Below the pieces are notes generated by a model. The model searched no databases. It had not been told where the DNA came from and saw only the letters and a list, made by a program, of their open reading frames with translations. Made by a program: the position numbers and the translations under genes. From Aequitasia blattaphilus (GTDB lineage: Bacteria; Bacillota; Clostridia; Lachnospirales; Lachnospiraceae), in contig NZ_JAMXOD010000019.1 of assembly GCF_024721305.1 (NCBI RefSeq), positions 1 through 52,187 on the forward strand: a stretch of 52,187 bases of DNA. Reading direction: 5' to 3'. Positions 26,304-34,130 of the stretch are shown in pieces. The stretch's first letter is position 1, and every line of letters begins with the position of its first letter.

Positions 26304-26497
26304 CAAAAAAACAGCATATATTGATAAAAAAACTACGAAAATCATACAAAATATACAACGAATCACCGATAATCTTGTATTCTTTTCCGATATACGAAAG
26401 TATACTGAATATGATAATATAGCTAGCATAGGTGACATGAATAGGTAAGGTTACTTATAGAAACAGAAGATAGGATAATTAGGATAAGGTGATTCAA

Positions 26498-26731
26498 ATG
26501 AGTAAGACGATGATTATGTTTCAGGATGCTCGTGATATCGAGGATTTTGCAAACAAGATGTCAAAGTATCCCTACGATATGGACTTAAAAAGAGGTCGGT
26601 TTATCGTAGATGCGAAATCGATTCTGAGTATCATGAATATGGGTGTTCACAACAAAATCGAGTTCAAGGTACACGAAGACGAAGAAGATTTAAGCAATCT
26701 CTGGGGAGACATCAAACCCTATATGGCATAA
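26498..26731 (+). CDS. HPr-like protein lacking the catalytic histidine
   Basis: A 77-residue protein with HPr fold features: KSILSIMNMG at 40-49 matches the regulatory serine region of HPr (Ser41 here). The N-terminal segment that should carry the phosphorylatable His15 reads DARDIEDFANKM, with no histidine, so it cannot act as a normal PTS phosphocarrier. Such proteins may be regulatory or structural paralogues. ATG with AAGGTG upstream is preferred to a GTG three codons earlier. It stands alone between the cell-wall operon and guaA. Confidence 0.75.
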   Translation: MSKTMIMFQDARDIEDFANKMSKYPYDMDLKRGRFIVDAKSILSIMNMGVHNKIEFKVHEDEEDLSNLWGDIKPYMA

Positions 26732-26736
26732 GAAGG

Positions 26737-26757
26737 AAAGACGGTAGTCTTTTCATT
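26737..26757 (+). terminator. weak terminator of the HPr-like gene
   Basis: AAAGAC-GGTA-GTCTTT followed by TTCATT, six bases after the stop codon. Confidence 0.5.
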
Positions 26758-26774
26758 ATAAAACTTGAAGTATA

Positions 26775-26813
26775 AAAGCTCTTCATCGTATTGTGAGTGC
26801 GATGGAGAGCTTT
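26775..26813. repeat. hairpin 1 in the guaA leader
   Basis: A 14-base inverted repeat with one mismatch (arms 26775-26788 and 26800-26813, core GCTCTTCATCG). No U-tract follows, so it is not a simple terminator. Not explained by a gene. Confidence 0.6.
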
Positions 26814-26856
26814 ATAGATGTAAAAAGGAAAATATATTATTTGATAATAAGGCGTT

Positions 26857-26896
26857 AGCTGCTCGAATCATTTCACTGGTTGTTGAGCAGCTTTGT
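26857..26896 (+). promoter_or_regulatory. hairpin 2 in the guaA leader, terminator-like
   Basis: Perfect 8-base inverted repeat AGCTGCTC / GAGCAGCT (26857-26864, 26885-26892) followed by TTTG TTTAAT. It may be an attenuator or the end of an upstream transcript. No purine riboswitch core was recognised. Confidence 0.45.
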
Positions 26897-26983
26897 TTAA
26901 TAAGAAAAGAAGGTATTGTAAGTAAGGGCAAATTCTTATATTATAAAAGGTAACGATATGGATATGAATGAGGAGGAAATCTC

Positions 26984-28531
26984 GTGAAGAAAGAGCGAAT
27001 CATTGTCATCGATTTTGGAGGGCAATACAATCAATTAATAGCAAGAAGAGTCAGAGAAGCAAATGTGTACTGTGAAATTTATTCCTATAAGACAGATTTT
27101 GAAAAGATTAAAGCGCTGAACCCAAAGGGAATTATTTTAACGGGTGGACCAAATAGTGTGTATGAAGTAGGCGGGCCTACTTACACGAAGGAGCTGTTTG
27201 AGTTAGGAATACCAGTTCTTGGTATTTGTTATGGTGCTCAGCTTATGTCTTACCTTCTTGGAGGAAAAGTCGAGACAGCAAAGGCGGCGGAATACGGCAA
27301 AACAGATATTATAATTGATTGCCCAAGCTCCAAGATATTCAAAAATGTACCAACTAATACAGTGGGATGGATGAGTCATTTTGATTATATTTCAGCACCG
27401 GCAGATGGGTTTACTATAACTGCGCATACAGATAATTGTCCTGTGGCGGCAGCAGAAGATGAGGAGAAAAAACTATACGCAGTCCAATGGCATCCAGAAG
27501 TACTCCATTCGATTCATGGGAAAGAAGTGCTTCAAAATTTTGTTTACGATATCTGCGGATGTGTAGGTGATTGGAAGATGGATTCTTTTGTTACAGAGTC
27601 TATTGCTCAGATAAAAGAAAAAGTAGGAGACGGAAAAGTGCTTTGTGCTCTTTCTGGTGGGGTGGATTCCTCAGTGGCAGCAGTTATGCTCTCTAAAGCA
27701 ATTGGTAACCAGCTTACTTGTGTTTTTGTGGATCATGGTCTTCTTCGTAAAAATGAAGGAGATGAGGTTGAAGAGGTATTTGGACCTGAAGGTCACTATG
27801 ACTTAAACTTTATCCGTGTTAATGCACAAGAGCGCTTCTACGGAAAACTGGCGGGAGTAACAGAGCCGGAGCAAAAGAGAAAAATTATTGGTGAGGAATT
27901 TATTCGTGTATTTGAAGAAGAAGCCAAGAAAATCGGAACCGTTGACTTTCTGGTACAAGGAACCATCTATCCAGATGTGGTAGAAAGTGGTTTGGGTGGA
28001 GAATCTGAAGTGATTAAATCCCATCACAATGTAGGTGGGTTACCGGACTATGTAGATTTTAAAGAAATTATTGAGCCTCTTCGCGACCTTTTTAAAGACG
28101 AAGTAAGGAAGGCAGGATTAGAGCTTGGTATTCCAGAGAATTTGGTGTATCGCCAGCCATTCCCAGGGCCTGGTCTTGGAATCCGTATCATCGGAGAGGT
28201 GAATGCAGACCGTGTGAAAATCGTACAGGATGCAGATGCAATTTACCGGGAGGAAGTAGCAAAAGCTGGTGTGGCAGATGAACTGGGTCAATATTTTGCG
28301 GCTCTTACCAATATGCAAAGTGTTGGGGTAATGGGAGACGAGAGAACTTATGACTATGCAGTTGCACTGCGGGCTGTAAATACGGTGGACTTTATGACGG
28401 CTGAGGCCAGTGAAATACCATGGGATGTGCTTCATAAGGTAACGAGTAGGATTATTAATGAGGTGGATCATGTAAATCGGGTGCTGTATGATTTGACGAG
28501 TAAGCCACCTGGGACTATTGAGTTTGAGTAG
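26984..28531 (+). CDS. guaA: GMP synthase (glutamine-hydrolysing)
   Basis: A 515-residue two-part enzyme converting XMP to GMP. N-terminal class I glutaminase: GICYGAQLM with the nucleophile Cys, and VQWHPEV with the His/Glu pair. ATP-pyrophosphatase: ALSGGVDSS. The C-terminal dimerisation domain ends PPGTIEFE, the family consensus. It starts with GTG after AGGAGG (26971-26976). The final codons (28520-28531) form the 12-base repeat that recurs at the island boundaries, so the gene stays intact after insertion. Confidence 0.97.
   Translation: MKKERIIVIDFGGQYNQLIARRVREANVYCEIYSYKTDFEKIKALNPKGIILTGGPNSVYEVGGPTYTKELFELGIPVLGICYGAQLMSYLLGGKVETAKAAEYGKTDIIIDCPSSKIFKNVPTNTVGWMSHFDYISAPADGFTITAHTDNCPVAAAEDEEKKLYAVQWHPEVLHSIHGKEVLQNFVYDICGCVGDWKMDSFVTESIAQIKEKVGDGKVLCALSGGVDSSVAAVMLSKAIGNQLTCVFVDHGLLRKNEGDEVEEVFGPEGHYDLNFIRVNAQERFYGKLAGVTEPEQKRKIIGEEFIRVFEEEAKKIGTVDFLVQGTIYPDVVESGLGGESEVIKSHHNVGGLPDYVDFKEIIEPLRDLFKDEVRKAGLELGIPENLVYRQPFPGPGLGIRIIGEVNADRVKIVQDADAIYREEVAKAGVADELGQYFAALTNMQSVGVMGDERTYDYAVALRAVNTVDFMTAEASEIPWDVLHKVTSRIINEVDHVNRVLYDLTSKPPGTIEFE
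28520..28531 (+). repeat. guaA 3'-end attachment repeat, copy 1
   Basis: GAGTTTGAGTAG, the last codons and stop of guaA. An identical copy is at 29507-29518 and an 11/12 copy at 32847-32858. The guaA 3' end is a known target of tyrosine-integrase islands. Confidence 0.75.
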
Positions 28532-28666
28532 CACAATATTACACGGATTATTTTAGATGGCAGATATTTATTTTGAGTATCTGCCATTACTCGCATTATT
28601 TCCATTTAGCCAATCTGAGCCGATTTTTTGTTGCCAGTAAAATGGCAGGATTATAAAAAGTTTGTG
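28532..28666 (+). repeat. repeat block A, with guaA terminator-like hairpin
   Basis: About 135 bases that recur with roughly 80% identity (by eye) at 32859-32995. It contains a perfect 10-base inverted repeat ATGGCAGATA / TATCTGCCAT (28557-28566, 28578-28587) with an 11-base loop. No clear U-tract follows. The hairpin loop recurs in the terminator at 47791. Confidence 0.75.
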
Positions 28667-28698
28667 TCAACAGTGTTGTCGCAAAACAAGAAAAAAAC

Positions 28699-28727
28699 TT
28701 GAGTCGTAACGACAAATGCGTTACAAT
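28699..28727 (+). promoter_or_regulatory. toxin-antitoxin promoter with operator
   Basis: TTGAGT (28699-28704), 17 bases, TACAAT (28722-28727). Inverted repeat GTAACG (28706-28711) and CGTTAC (28719-28724) covers the spacer and -10, a likely autoregulatory site for the ribbon-helix-helix antitoxin. GTCGTAACGAC (28703-28713) is also palindromic. Confidence 0.7.
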
Positions 28728-28749
28728 AGTTATATAGGAGGTGCTTTAC

Positions 28750-29052
28750 ATGGAGAAAAGTACAACATTAAATTTAAGAGTTAATCCAGCGGTAAAACAA
28801 CGTGCAGAGGATATATTATCTCAACTAGGAATACCGATGTCGACAGCAATAGATATGTATCTTAAGCAAATTTCTATGGTCGGAGGAATTCCATTTTCAG
28901 TTACACTACCTAAAGTTCCTGAATCCATTAATGCAGATATAATGGACGAAAAGGAAATTCGTGAAAAACTAGAAAAAGGGTACGCTGATTTTGAATCAGG
29001 AAGAGTGCAAAATGCGGCTGAAGCATTTGCAAAGTTTAGGAAAAGTATTTGA
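28750..29052 (+). CDS. RelB/DinJ-family antitoxin
   Basis: A 100-residue ribbon-helix-helix antitoxin. The N-terminal half (LNLRVNPAVKQRAEDILSQL, then GIPMSTAIDMYLKQI, GGIPF) is the RelB/DinJ DNA-binding domain; the charged C-terminal half (EKEIREKLEKGYADFESGRV) is the expected toxin-neutralising region. AGGAGG selects this ATG over an in-frame GTG three codons earlier. It overlaps the leader of the toxin gene and lies within the guaA island directly after repeat block A. Confidence 0.9.
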   Translation: MEKSTTLNLRVNPAVKQRAEDILSQLGIPMSTAIDMYLKQISMVGGIPFSVTLPKVPESINADIMDEKEIREKLEKGYADFESGRVQNAAEAFAKFRKSI

Positions 29053-29054
29053 CT

Positions 29055-29366
29055 ATGAAAAGATATGTGGTAGAAATTACTGAAGAAGCACTACTGGATA
29101 TGAAAAAACTTTATAACTATATTGCAATGAATTTGTCAGCACCAGAAAATGCTTTAGGGCAGTACAACAGAATAGCGGATGAAATTTTGAAATTGGAGTA
29201 TTTTCCGGAACGCTTTAAGGAACTAGAATTGAATTTAGTGCGAGCAAAAGGGCTTAGAAGAATGGTGGTTGATAACTATTTAGTGTTCTTTGTTATTAAA
29301 GGTGATCGAGTAGTAGTTACCGATGTTTTATATAGTGCAACTGACATTGCTAAAGGTTTGAAATAG
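29055..29366 (+). CDS. RelE/ParE-superfamily toxin
   Basis: A 103-residue toxin of the RelE/ParE fold: VVEITEEALLDMKKLYNYI at the start, central FPERFKEL, and the C-terminal strands RRMVVDNYLVFFVI and VVVTDVLYSATD. The ATG lies 3 bases after the antitoxin stop; a TTG two codons earlier would overlap it. RelE types cut mRNA on the ribosome and ParE types poison gyrase; the sequence alone does not decide. Both genes appear intact, unlike nearly everything else in the island. Confidence 0.88.
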   Translation: MKRYVVEITEEALLDMKKLYNYIAMNLSAPENALGQYNRIADEILKLEYFPERFKELELNLVRAKGLRRMVVDNYLVFFVIKGDRVVVTDVLYSATDIAKGLK

Positions 29367-29382
29367 CAAAAGATAGATAACT

Positions 29383-29506
29383 GCATTGGCAACATTTTGG
29401 CAACAAAAATCAGTAAGTCAAAATAATACATGCAATAGAAGTAAAAAACGGCCTTGAAATGCAATGAAACTAAACAAATACGTTTAGCAACACCAAAGGA
29501 CAGGCC
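29383..29506 (+). repeat. repeat block B, left of attachment copy 2
   Basis: About 124 bases that recur at 32720-32846 with roughly 75-80% identity by eye (shared words include GGCAACATTTTG, AAGTCAAAATAA and AATGAAACTAAACAAATA). In both places the block ends exactly at the 12-base attachment repeat. Confidence 0.75.
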
Positions 29507-29518
29507 GAGTTTGAGTAG
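29507..29518 (+). repeat. attachment repeat, copy 2
   Basis: GAGTTTGAGTAG identical to the guaA end. It sits 37 bases from the end of the integrase gene, as expected of an attachment site. Confidence 0.75.
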
Positions 29519-29555
29519 TCCGAGCTAGCCGAGACCCCCCCATTTTACAGGGGTT

Positions 29556-30722
29556 CTAAGCTGATTGAGTGCCTAATGGCACAGTATTGGCACAGTTTTT
29601 ATTATAACCAATTGTATGTTGATTTGTCTGGGTGGTATCTAAATTCTCTTTCGCGGGAGCAAATTCTAAGATGCCATCCAGTTTTTTTGCTACTTCATAG
29701 TTACTGTTTGGATATAAAGGACTATAAGTGCCTAAAGTAGTCTGAATATCTTCATGACCCAAGCGATCCTTTATGATAAGTGGATTCTCTCCCATACTAA
29801 TCAATAAAGATGCGTGAGAGTGTCTGAGTCCATGGATACGAATTCGGGGAACAACTGCCATTTTGGCATAGCGGGTAATTGCATTACCGACTGCGTGCTT
29901 ATTAAGTGGAACCGCATTGTAGGATAAGACAAAATCGGTAGATAAAAGTTCAGACTGCCGTTCTTTCCATTTTGTTAAAATATCCAATGTGGTTGGATCA
30001 AGATAAATTTTCCTGACGCTGGCTTTTGTTTTAGGATATGTGAAACGATAATCGTCCACACTTTTGTAGACGAGCGATTTATCAATACTAAGCAATCCTG
30101 TTTCAAAATCAATATTACTCCACAATAAGGCAGCAGCCTCACCGCGTCGCATTCCACTCATAAATAAGAGCCAAAGAGATACAAAGAGAAAATGCTGAAA
30201 GAAATCATCAATGTAAATGAATGAGATGACTTTTTCAAATTCTTCTTTAGTCCAGAATTCTATTTTGGTTTTTGTAGATTTGACATGCCCGACCGTTCGT
30301 GAGGGATTATCCTTCATAAGGCCAAGAATTATTGCTCGGTCAAATGATAATGATAGCATTCCCTGTAATAGGCGAACATAGTGAGCACTATATTCTGCTG
30401 AAAGGTTTACCTGCCATTTTTGGATATGTAATGGTTTGATATTACTCAGTTTAATATTGTAAAAAAATGCAAAGTGTTTTCTGAGCGATCCAAGTCGATT
30501 TTCATAGGTTGCTTGACGAACCGTTGTTTTGTACTATGGCAAATAGTACTTTTCAAAATAGGTTTTGAACTTCATATTTGACTGTTGTACTGCAATTTCC
30601 TCAGGGCTTTCAAGTAAGAGCTTTGCATATGCAGCACGCGCATCTTTCTTTGCATTATAGGAAATTTCGCAAATGGCAGAAATGGTGTATAATAGAATAC
30701 GAAATAAAAACGAGCATGACAA
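29556..30722 (-). pseudogene. int: tyrosine recombinase (integrase) broken by one in-frame TAG
   Basis: On the minus strand a single frame encodes a Tn916/phage-type integrase. The arm-binding remnant NAKKDARAAYAKLL and core-binding start FKTYFEKYYLP are followed by a TAG (30536-30534), after which the same frame continues (YKTTVRQATYENRLGSLRKH) into the catalytic domain. Catalytic residues are intact: Arg in SGMRRGEAAAL, HGLRHSHASLL, LGHEDIQTTLGTY with the Tyr. The extreme N-terminus before the NAKKD segment is also not recognisable. An internal Met at 30359 could give a 267-residue catalytic fragment, but without the N-terminal domains it should not integrate. Its C-terminal end faces attachment copy 2. 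Confidence 0.88.
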
Positions 30723-31076
30723 AAGAGCGAATGTTGTGATTCGCCATGACGTTGTCGGTGAAGTTTTTGTTTGGTGTGAACTGTACTATCTGTCTATAGA
30801 GAAAGAACTGTGATTATGGCTTCAACCATATCCCATAGCCTTTCGATATTGATCAAATAATGCAGTTTTTTTGTAGTAAACTTCTAACACCAACATAGGA
30901 CCACAAGTAGCTTAGAAAGAAAATGGATAATTACATATGTATCGAATAGAGTGGAATAAAGAATAGTTGTGGATGGTTTGAATTATAGTGTACAAGATAG
31001 TTAATGAAGACTTTAAATGGAAGTAATTAAATGGTGATAAGAGAAACAAAAGGTGGGGCAGAAAGGGGAAGCCAGA
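30723..31076. other. gene-poor gap with coding remnants
   Basis: No supported gene. A short inverted repeat GCGAAT-GTTGTG-ATTCGC lies at about 30727-30744. A minus-strand stretch about 30820-30900 reads YYKKTALFDQYRKAMGYG then stop, which looks like the end of a lost coding region I cannot name. A 43-codon plus-strand frame starts at about 30687 but has no ribosome binding site. Confidence 0.4.
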
Positions 31077-31289
31077 ATGGTCAAGTTTGAGATTAATGAA
31101 CTTTTTAGAGCAATTATCGGCGCTGAGATAATGATAAACGCGCTTTTCCTTTGGATAAAAAAACGCTCTGATTATACATTTCTTGACATTAATATACATA
31201 GAAGAAAGATTCGAAAAATAAAGTTAGTTGAAGGAATAGGGCAGTTGGTTTGCGTTATACTAATATTATTAGGGATGTGCTCTCTTTAA
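31077..31289 (+). CDS. small hypothetical membrane-associated protein
   Basis: A 70-residue protein starting MVKFEINELFRAIIGAEI, after AAAGGGGAAG. It has a hydrophobic N-terminal half (IIGAEIMINALFLWI), a basic centre (RRKIRKIKL) and a hydrophobic C-terminus (LVCVILILLGMCSL), so two short membrane segments are possible. No family recognised. Inside the island, upstream of two other small unknown genes in the same direction. Confidence 0.5.
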   Translation: MVKFEINELFRAIIGAEIMINALFLWIKKRSDYTFLDINIHRRKIRKIKLVEGIGQLVCVILILLGMCSL

Positions 31290-31351
31290 GAAAGAGATGT
31301 TTGAAAAACTCAAATAGACAATTACTGGAAAAAAATAGAAAGAGGAGTGTT

Positions 31352-31555
31352 ATGTATAGAGTTGAGGATATAAAGCTTGCGACAGATATTATTGAAGATG
31401 AGTACAAAAAAAGAGGGATTACTTATTCGAAAAAAAGATATAAAGAGATGGCACGGGAATTATTATCTGTTTCGTATTCAATTGGTGGCTATCCGAGTAA
31501 AGAAATATTAGAAAAAATGGCCCCAATGTATATTGATAGGTTGAATAAGCAATAA
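31352..31555 (+). CDS. small hypothetical soluble protein
   Basis: A 67-residue charged protein starting MYRVEDIKLATDIIEDEY, with AGAGGAG 6 bases upstream of the chosen ATG. Predicted mostly helical and hydrophilic. No family recognised. It lies 13 bases before the next gene's first ATG, so the two are probably co-transcribed. Confidence 0.6.
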   Translation: MYRVEDIKLATDIIEDEYKKRGITYSKKRYKEMARELLSVSYSIGGYPSKEILEKMAPMYIDRLNKQ

Positions 31556-31568
31556 ATAGCGGAAGGGA

Positions 31569-32126
31569 ATGAGATTGGTCAATATGGATAGCATGATGGT
31601 AGGAACATTATATATTTTCTTTATATTATTTATGATTTCTGGTGTAATGAAATTAGCTATAAAAAGTTTTGTGCATGACTTAATTACTCCAAGCGAATTA
31701 ATCCAGAAAAACTTTAGCAATAAAAAACAATTGTTATGGTTTCTCTATACGTTTGGCTTTTTTGGTGCTATTTCAGGTGGTGGTTTGTTTGCCAGTTACA
31801 TTCCTAGTTTAAGAGGTAATCTAGAATCTATATCGCTAATCGGAATCAGCGTAATATTGTTAGCATATGTCATCTTCAATTTTTTAAACCAAAGAAGTTT
31901 TTGGAGCGAGTGCAAAATTGAACAGAACACTCTAATGCAAGTAATAAAGAGAGTTTGGCAGATAAGTGTATATACATACAGTGGAATTGTATTGAGCTGT
32001 ATTAGTGCGCATATAAGCGAAAATGCAATAACGAGAAAGGTGCTATTTGCGTTATGCGCAATTTATACGCTATGCAGTATAGTGTGTTATTTTTATTGTT
32101 ACGTAAAGCAGAGTGGACAAAGTTAA
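31569..32126 (+). CDS. multi-pass membrane protein, unknown function
   Basis: A 185-residue protein with about five hydrophobic segments (TLYIFFILFMISGVMKLAI; LLWFLYTFGFFGAISGGGLF; LIGISVILLAYVIFNFL; TYSGIVLSCISAHI; VLFALCAIYTLCSIVCYFY). No family recognised. The first ATG sits very close to GGAAGGG, so the ATG at 31584 may be the true start. As an island gene it could be an immunity or entry-exclusion protein, but nothing in the sequence shows this. Confidence 0.6.
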   Translation: MRLVNMDSMMVGTLYIFFILFMISGVMKLAIKSFVHDLITPSELIQKNFSNKKQLLWFLYTFGFFGAISGGGLFASYIPSLRGNLESISLIGISVILLAYVIFNFLNQRSFWSECKIEQNTLMQVIKRVWQISVYTYSGIVLSCISAHISENAITRKVLFALCAIYTLCSIVCYFYCYVKQSGQS

Positions 32127-32434
32127 ACTGCGATAAATGCAAGTAAAACAGAAGAAGAAAAACCGTCTTCAGAAATTACAGTCAATTAGAAATAAGACTC
32201 TAGACCAAAACATTCAATCTGTGAGAGCGAATCAAATGAGAGTTGTAGTAACTTATGACAATGGTATGATCTTCAGGAGGGTAAGGGAGTAGGTGCCCAG
32301 ATTATTCCAGTTTTTGGCTAGTTGATGATTTTTGTTGCTATGCCGATATCGGCAAAAACATTAAATATACACGGAAAGTAAATTGAAATATTGCCGATAA
32401 TATTATATCATAAATACACTTGGAGGTAGTACTT
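32127..32434 (+). promoter_or_regulatory. intergenic region with palindrome and promoter of the Fic remnant
   Basis: No gene seen. A perfect 14-base palindrome TGCCGATATCGGCA lies at 32341-32354. A promoter follows: TTGAAA (32383-32388), 17 bases, TATCAT (32406-32411). Its spacer holds a second half site TTGCCGATAA (32391-32400). The two copies suggest autoregulation by the helix-turn-helix of the next gene. Confidence 0.55.
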
Positions 32435-32709
32435 ATGAAATATATATCGGTTTCAGAAATGGCTAAAAGATGGGGAATATCTGAACGTACCGTGCGAAAT
32501 TACTGTGCTCAAGGGAAAATCGAAGATGCTTTTTTAAGGAGTGCCTGCGTAATAATGTTGTTCCATTTATTATAGATGAAAAATTGAAACTGTTTTATTA
32601 TCGGGGACTAAATGAATGGGAAAATGAGCAAGGATATCTAAAGGATACTTGTTTGACTGCACAAGATCAATTTAAAGAGTATTTGGATTATTTTCAGATT
32701 CTGTACTAA
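32435..32709 (+). pseudogene. Fic-family protein with N-terminal HTH, core deleted
   Basis: The first 32 codons encode an excisionase/MerR-like helix-turn-helix (MKYISVSEMAKRWGISERTV, then RNYCAQGKIEDAF) typical of Clostridial HTH-Fic proteins. The sequence then jumps, in another frame, to a Fic-protein C-terminus (ECLRNNVVPFIIDEKLKLFY, then GLNEWENEQGYLKDTCLTAQ) ending at 32709. The Fic domain with HPFxxGNGR is missing. The join is near 32530-32538. GGAGGTAG precedes the ATG. The HTH peptide alone (about 46 residues before a stop) might still be made. Confidence 0.8.
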
Positions 32710-32719
32710 GAGGTATAAT

Positions 32720-32846
32720 GCAGTGGCAACATTTTGACGGCAGAAGAATCGGTAAAGTCAAAATAACATATACAATAGAGATAAAAAACGGTCTTGAAAT
32801 GTAATGAAACTAAACAAATATGTTTGATAACACCGATGAATAGGCT
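32720..32846 (+). repeat. repeat block B', second copy
   Basis: Diverged copy of 29383-29506, again ending exactly at a 12-base attachment repeat. Confidence 0.75.
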
Positions 32847-32858
32847 GAGTCTGAGTAG
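32847..32858 (+). repeat. attachment repeat, copy 3
   Basis: GAGTCTGAGTAG, one mismatch from the guaA end. It is flanked left by block B' and right by block A', and probably marks an old right end. Confidence 0.72.
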
Positions 32859-32995
32859 TACAAAATTATACAGGTTATTTTTGGTGGCAGATATTTATTT
32901 TGAGTATCTGCCATTACACGTATTATTTCTATTTAGCTAATTTAAGCCTAATTTTTGTTACCAGTAAAGGGATAGGATAATAAAAAAGTTTGTGA
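32859..32995 (+). repeat. repeat block A', second copy
   Basis: Diverged copy of 28532-28666 including the hairpin TGGCAGATA / TATCTGCCA (32885-32893, 32905-32913) with an identical 11-base loop. It leads into a Phd-type antitoxin remnant, just as block A leads into RelB. Confidence 0.75.
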
Positions 32996-32999
32996 AGAT

Positions 33000-33104
33000 A
33001 TGCAGGTAAATATAAAAAAATTGGTCTCGATGACAGAGGCTAATCAAAATTTTTCTAAAGTTATTAAAATGGTTGATGAGAATGAAAATGCTGCCAATGA
33101 TTAG
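33000..33104 (+). pseudogene. truncated Phd/YefM antitoxin
   Basis: A 34-codon frame starting MQVNIKKLVSMTEANQNFSK, the Phd/YefM N-terminal domain. It stops after VDENENAAND, where full-length antitoxins continue for 40 or more residues. The sequence goes almost directly into the Doc remnant, so a deletion removed the antitoxin C-terminus and probably the toxin start. Confidence 0.8.
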
Positions 33105-33109
33105 ATATA

Positions 33110-33381
33110 ATGATGCATTTAATGTTAATAAGGCAAACTGGCGGATTAGATGGAATCAGAGATGAAGGATTATTAGATTCAGCAATAAACACTCCATTTC
33201 AAACCTTTGCAGGGGAAGAGCTATATCCGACAGTGCAGAAAAAGGCAGCATGTTTATGTTTTAGTTTGGTAAAATGGAACTTAATAACGTATTTGTAAAT
33301 TGTTCAGATGAAGAGTTGATAAGTTTAGGACTAAATATTGCATCAGGTGAAGCTGAACAAGAGGAAATTTTATGGTATTAG
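33110..33381 (+). pseudogene. Doc/Fic-type toxin with catalytic core deleted
   Basis: The first part (IRQTGGLDGIRDEGLLDSAI, NTPFQTFAGEELYPTVQKKA, CLCFSLVK) is a Doc toxin. After LVK the HPFxDGNKR active-site helix should follow but is absent; the frame shifts and resumes with NCSDEELISLGLNIASGEAE, the Doc C-terminus, ending at TAG 33379-33381. About 60 bases are missing around 33270-33275. The protein cannot be catalytic. Its stop overlaps that of the convergent CPBP remnant. Confidence 0.85.
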
Positions 33382-34130
33382 TATATAATATTTTTTAAGA
33401 TCGCTATTGTTTTACCCAGTGTTTTCTCAACGGAAAAAAAGTGTGGTGCTGCATGTAAAATAGAAGGGAAAAATATATTTCGAGAATAAGAATAAATAAA
33501 CATATAAAAATATTGTCCGATAACACCGGACCAAATAGCGTTAAAAACGGAAAGAAGATTTAAATTCATATTTTCATATTTGTAACTCGAAATTAAATGC
33601 ATTCAGCCAAAAAGCATTCCACATATTAGAGAGCCTTTATGCTTGCCAAATAATATAACCAATCGCGGCCATAAATACCCTCTGAAAATAAATTCTTCTG
33701 CAAAACCTATGGAAATAAGGGTGGAAAACATATTGTAAAAGAAGTCGTATATGGTAACTTCATTTGTGCTTATCTTTTTTAGATTTAGTAATAATGCTAA
33801 TGCAAAAATAATACCAAATAGTATAAGGGTTTCTTTCAATTTGTTTTTAGTTATTCCCAGTGCGTGTATTTTTTTCTTGTTTAAAATAAATGCGATTAAA
33901 CAAAAGGAAATAGAAAAAATTGAACCTACAACATATATTTGTTTTGCATTTGTAAACATCACTAACAGTGTGAAAGACGAGATGAGTCCGACACTATATA
34001 TAACTGAAAAAAGACCATCTTTTTTTGTGATATCTTGAAAGTTAATAGGGTTATACAAAAATTTATTAATTTCATTCAAACGTTCTTTGCCTTGTTGCAC
34101 CTTTCTATATCTCCCTTCTCTGAATTGCAT
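33378..34130 (-). pseudogene. CPBP intramembrane protease broken by one in-frame TGA
   Basis: On the minus strand one frame encodes a CPBP (CAAX protease/bacteriocin-processing) protein: several hydrophobic segments, the glutamate motif GFAEEFIFRGYLWPR, then SLICGMLFG followed by TGA (33605-33603), then MHLISSYKYENMN and the C-terminal motif segment IGQYFYMFIYSYSRNIFFP and ILHAAPHFF. Intact relatives read LFGLMH at this point, so TGA replaces one residue, probably Leu. Such proteins often give immunity to or process bacteriocins. The last residues after APHFF may be a fused tail. Confidence 0.82.

Noticed and set aside
26304-26460. Possible riboswitch after asnB
   Set aside because: AT-rich with short repeats of ATACGAAA type, but no conserved aptamer motif could be matched.
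26765-26953. 62-codon frame between the HPr-like gene and guaA
   Set aside because: No ribosome binding site, no family likeness, and it spans two RNA hairpins that explain the sequence better.
33270-33300. Doc remnant as a short functional protein
   Set aside because: The catalytic HPFxDGNKR segment is absent, so a toxin function cannot be supported.
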